Source of the DNA: Vibrio aphrogenes
Lineage (GTDB): Bacteria > Pseudomonadota > Gammaproteobacteria > Enterobacterales > Vibrionaceae
Direction: 5' to 3'
DNA: 64,000 nucleotides
NCBI RefSeq assembly: GCF_002157735.2
Contig: NZ_AP018689.1
Span: 992,001 to 1,056,000 of the forward strand
In this document: in pieces, positions 62,302 to 64,000 of the stretch
Layout of the letters: each line of letters starts with the position of its first letter
Position numbering within the stretch: position 1 is the stretch's first letter
Notes under the pieces: generated by a model
Databases searched by the model: none
What the model saw: the letters and a program-made list of their open reading frames with translations, nothing else
Told to the model about the DNA's origin: nothing
Program-made: the position numbers and the translations under genes

Positions 62302-63810
62302 TTAGTCCTCCGCTAAAGGTTTGAATCTTTTTAATTCTAATAGGCGATAACCGGTATAGTTACCTAGAGCCAAGATACACGCTAGAACAATAAACTGAGT
62401 ACCAATGAAGTTAAAGGTAATGTGCTGTACATACGAGTTTGTCATCGCAAGATAGATCAGAACCGCTGTCAGTAATGAACCACCACCTTGCATGAAGACT
62501 TCTTTCGCGCCTTCTTCTTCCCATAGGATAGACATACGTTCAATCGTCCAAGATAGAATGATCATTGGGAAGAAGGTAATGGTTAAACCTTGAGTTAAAC
62601 CTATATTGAAAGACACGATAGTAAATATCGAAATGATCAAGATAACGGTAATGATCACCGCGGATATTCGAGCAACCAGAAGTAGGTTCAGTTTTGATAA
62701 ATAACCACGAATGACTAAGCCGGTTCCTACAATTAGTAAGAAGCCAATAATCCCCGGTAGTAATTGTGTTTGTACAAAGGCGACGGCAATCAATACTGGC
62801 ATGAAAGTCCCTGAGGTTTTCAAACCGATTAACACACGCAAGAACACCACAATTAATGCCCCAATAGGGATTAACATAATGGTTTTGAACATCGATTGCT
62901 CTTCAAGTGGTAAGCTATGAATTGAGAAGTTCAGCAAATTATCCGCTACCACTTTTTGTTTAGTCGCATTACTTGGTGAAACATCTTGTGCCAGCATGGA
63001 GAAGAACACTTTACTGTGTTTACCGCCGATCACATCTAAGAGAGAGACATTGGATTCATCCCAGATCAAAAGGTTTTCTTGTACACCTTGCTCTGTGCTT
63101 TCCGGGTTAAATAGTTGCCATACTTTGCCATCCCAAACTTCAATCATTGGAATAATCGATTGACGACGACGGCCATCTTCTAGCTCTACCACACCAACCG
63201 TTTTACTATGAATAGCCGATGAGGTTAAGATTTTGGCAATTGCTTGAACCTTACTAAAATCATCTAGCAATAAAGAGGCATTTTGGTTATCAGGGTCGTT
63301 AAATTGTTTAATTAACTCACGAGCAAAAGTGATATCGTCAGCTGAGCGTTCAGAGGCTTGAGAGGTAATAGCATCGACAGCGGCTTGTTGTGGCCCAGTG
63401 AAAGTAGGAGAGTTGAAGTCACCTTGAGTAGGAGGAATCACGTCTGCTTGCGATTGAGGGTCAACTAAAAATTGAGTTTTGTAGTAAATCGTTTGTGGCC
63501 CTTTGGCATCACGGACAGACCACTCGGCGCGGCGACCGGTATCGGTATTGACATACGATAAGCCATAACCTGGAGAGGATGCACTTTCATCGATGAGTGT
63601 GAAGCCATCTTGTGTGTGTGGTGCCGCGAGCGATACTTTGGCTGGGCCACCGGTTGCGGTAAATTCAATACGAGCTTCAATATCCCATATTTGTCGGGAT
63701 TCTCCTGGGCCCCATGGAACACCATAGTCTTGATGACGCATGACACTCAGGGTGATCCCTGTAATGACAAGTATGGCGATGAGAAAATAAAATGGCACTC
63801 TAGACGTCAT
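62302..63810 (-). CDS. Inactive transglutaminase fused to seven transmembrane helices
   Basis: 502 residues. One N-terminal membrane anchor (about 6-22), an extracytoplasmic transglutaminase-like domain (about 25-260) with no obvious Cys nucleophile (I see no Cys in this part), a linker, then seven hydrophobic segments from about 305 to 490. This matches the paired families PF14400 and PF14402. In other bacteria it is encoded with an ATP-grasp ligase and a retropepsin-like protease, as here. Proposed to work in periplasmic peptide or envelope modification; mechanism unknown. Confidence 0.85.
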   Translation of the reverse strand: MTSRVPFYFLIAILVITGITLSVMRHQDYGVPWGPGESRQIWDIEARIEFTATGGPAKVSLAAPHTQDGFTLIDESASSPGYGLSYVNTDTGRRAEWSVRDAKGPQTIYYKTQFLVDPQSQADVIPPTQGDFNSPTFTGPQQAAVDAITSQASERSADDITFARELIKQFNDPDNQNASLLLDDFSKVQAIAKILTSSAIHSKTVGVVELEDGRRRQSIIPMIEVWDGKVWQLFNPESTEQGVQENLLIWDESNVSLLDVIGGKHSKVFFSMLAQDVSPSNATKQKVVADNLLNFSIHSLPLEEQSMFKTIMLIPIGALIVVFLRVLIGLKTSGTFMPVLIAVAFVQTQLLPGIIGFLLIVGTGLVIRGYLSKLNLLLVARISAVIITVILIISIFTIVSFNIGLTQGLTITFFPMIILSWTIERMSILWEEEGAKEVFMQGGGSLLTAVLIYLAMTNSYVQHITFNFIGTQFIVLACILALGNYTGYRLLELKRFKPLAED

Positions 63811-63853
63811 AACCTTTCCTTAACCAGTCTAAATTAATAATTTGAAAAACTTT

Positions 63854-64000
63854 TTATTGTGTAGAAATTTTTTTCGGTGGCTCTTTTGATTCAATGAATT
63901 CTCGACTTACATCCACGTAAGCAACATCTTGAATAAACTCACGACCTAATAAAATAGGATAATCCATTTGGGTGCGATCAGCTAAAGTAAACTGTGCTTT
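63854..64000 (-). CDS. Retropepsin-like protease, C-terminal fragment
   Basis: Reverse-strand frame open from the window edge to TAA at 63854 (48 residues). It reads FTLADRTQMDYPILLGREFI then VAYVDVSREFIESKE, closely parallel to FTLADRTHLQYPVLLGRTFI and VAVVDVSHKYIQ of the complete gene at 27391-27990. The catalytic DTG part is outside the window. It lies 43 bases before the transglutaminase-like gene and is the first visible gene of that operon. Confidence 0.88.
   Translation of the reverse strand, partial: KAQFTLADRTQMDYPILLGREFIQDVAYVDVSREFIESKEPPKKISTQ

Overview
This window reads as a core chromosomal segment of a Vibrio-like gammaproteobacterium. Nearly every protein aligns, from memory, with Vibrio or Escherichia coli families, and several neighbourhoods match gene orders I recall from Vibrio chromosome I: lrp-ftsK-lolA-rarA-serS, bioA/bioBFCD-htpX, gsk/hns-nhaC-hisGDCBHAFI(E), and dinG-porin. 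No rRNA, tRNA, CRISPR array or prophage was seen. The DNA is moderately AT-rich, and the long intergenic regions beside hns and the porin gene are strongly so.

Layout. 1-8.5 kb: N-terminus of an NSS sodium symporter, ynhF, a patatin-like hydrolase, pykA, the Mlc glucose-PTS regulator, yciK, sohB, focA and yciN. 8.9-17.6 kb: topA, miaE, an HlyD-type/YiaW-like membrane operon divergent from an AraC regulator, cysB and a methyltransferase. 17.6-25.9 kb: the decayed remains of alanine dehydrogenase (ald) beside lrp, then ftsK-lolA-rarA-serS. 25.9-27.3 kb: a complete IS3-family (IS150-like) element inside the terminator hairpin between serS and a retropepsin-like gene. 27.4-33.3 kb: that protease and the full biotin pathway under a BirA-type operator. 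33.4-39.2 kb: a 50-residue unknown ORF, htpX, ybaM-priC, a TSUP permease and dinG. 39.3-44.5 kb: an OmpT-like porin, gsk, hns and an NhaC-type antiporter. 44.7-52.1 kb: the complete histidine operon with leader peptide and attenuator. 52.3-55.4 kb: marR-emrA-emrB efflux operon with two palindromic operators. 55.5-61.1 kb: ychJ, an EAL-HDOD protein, lpxH, ppiB, cysS and tdk. 61.3-64 kb: an ATP-grasp ligase, a 7TM inactive transglutaminase and a second retropepsin-like protease, cut by the window edge.

Most genes are housekeeping or biosynthetic. The parts worth a second look are the ald remnant, the IS insertion into a terminator loop, the paralogous pair of retropepsin-like proteins (one solitary, one in a ligase/transglutaminase cassette), small genes easily missed by length cut-offs (ynhF, ybaM, hisL, the 50-residue ORF), the his attenuator, the MarR operators and two short tandem repeats. 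I found no convincing wholly new system; the ATP-grasp/transglutaminase/protease cassette is the least understood module here.
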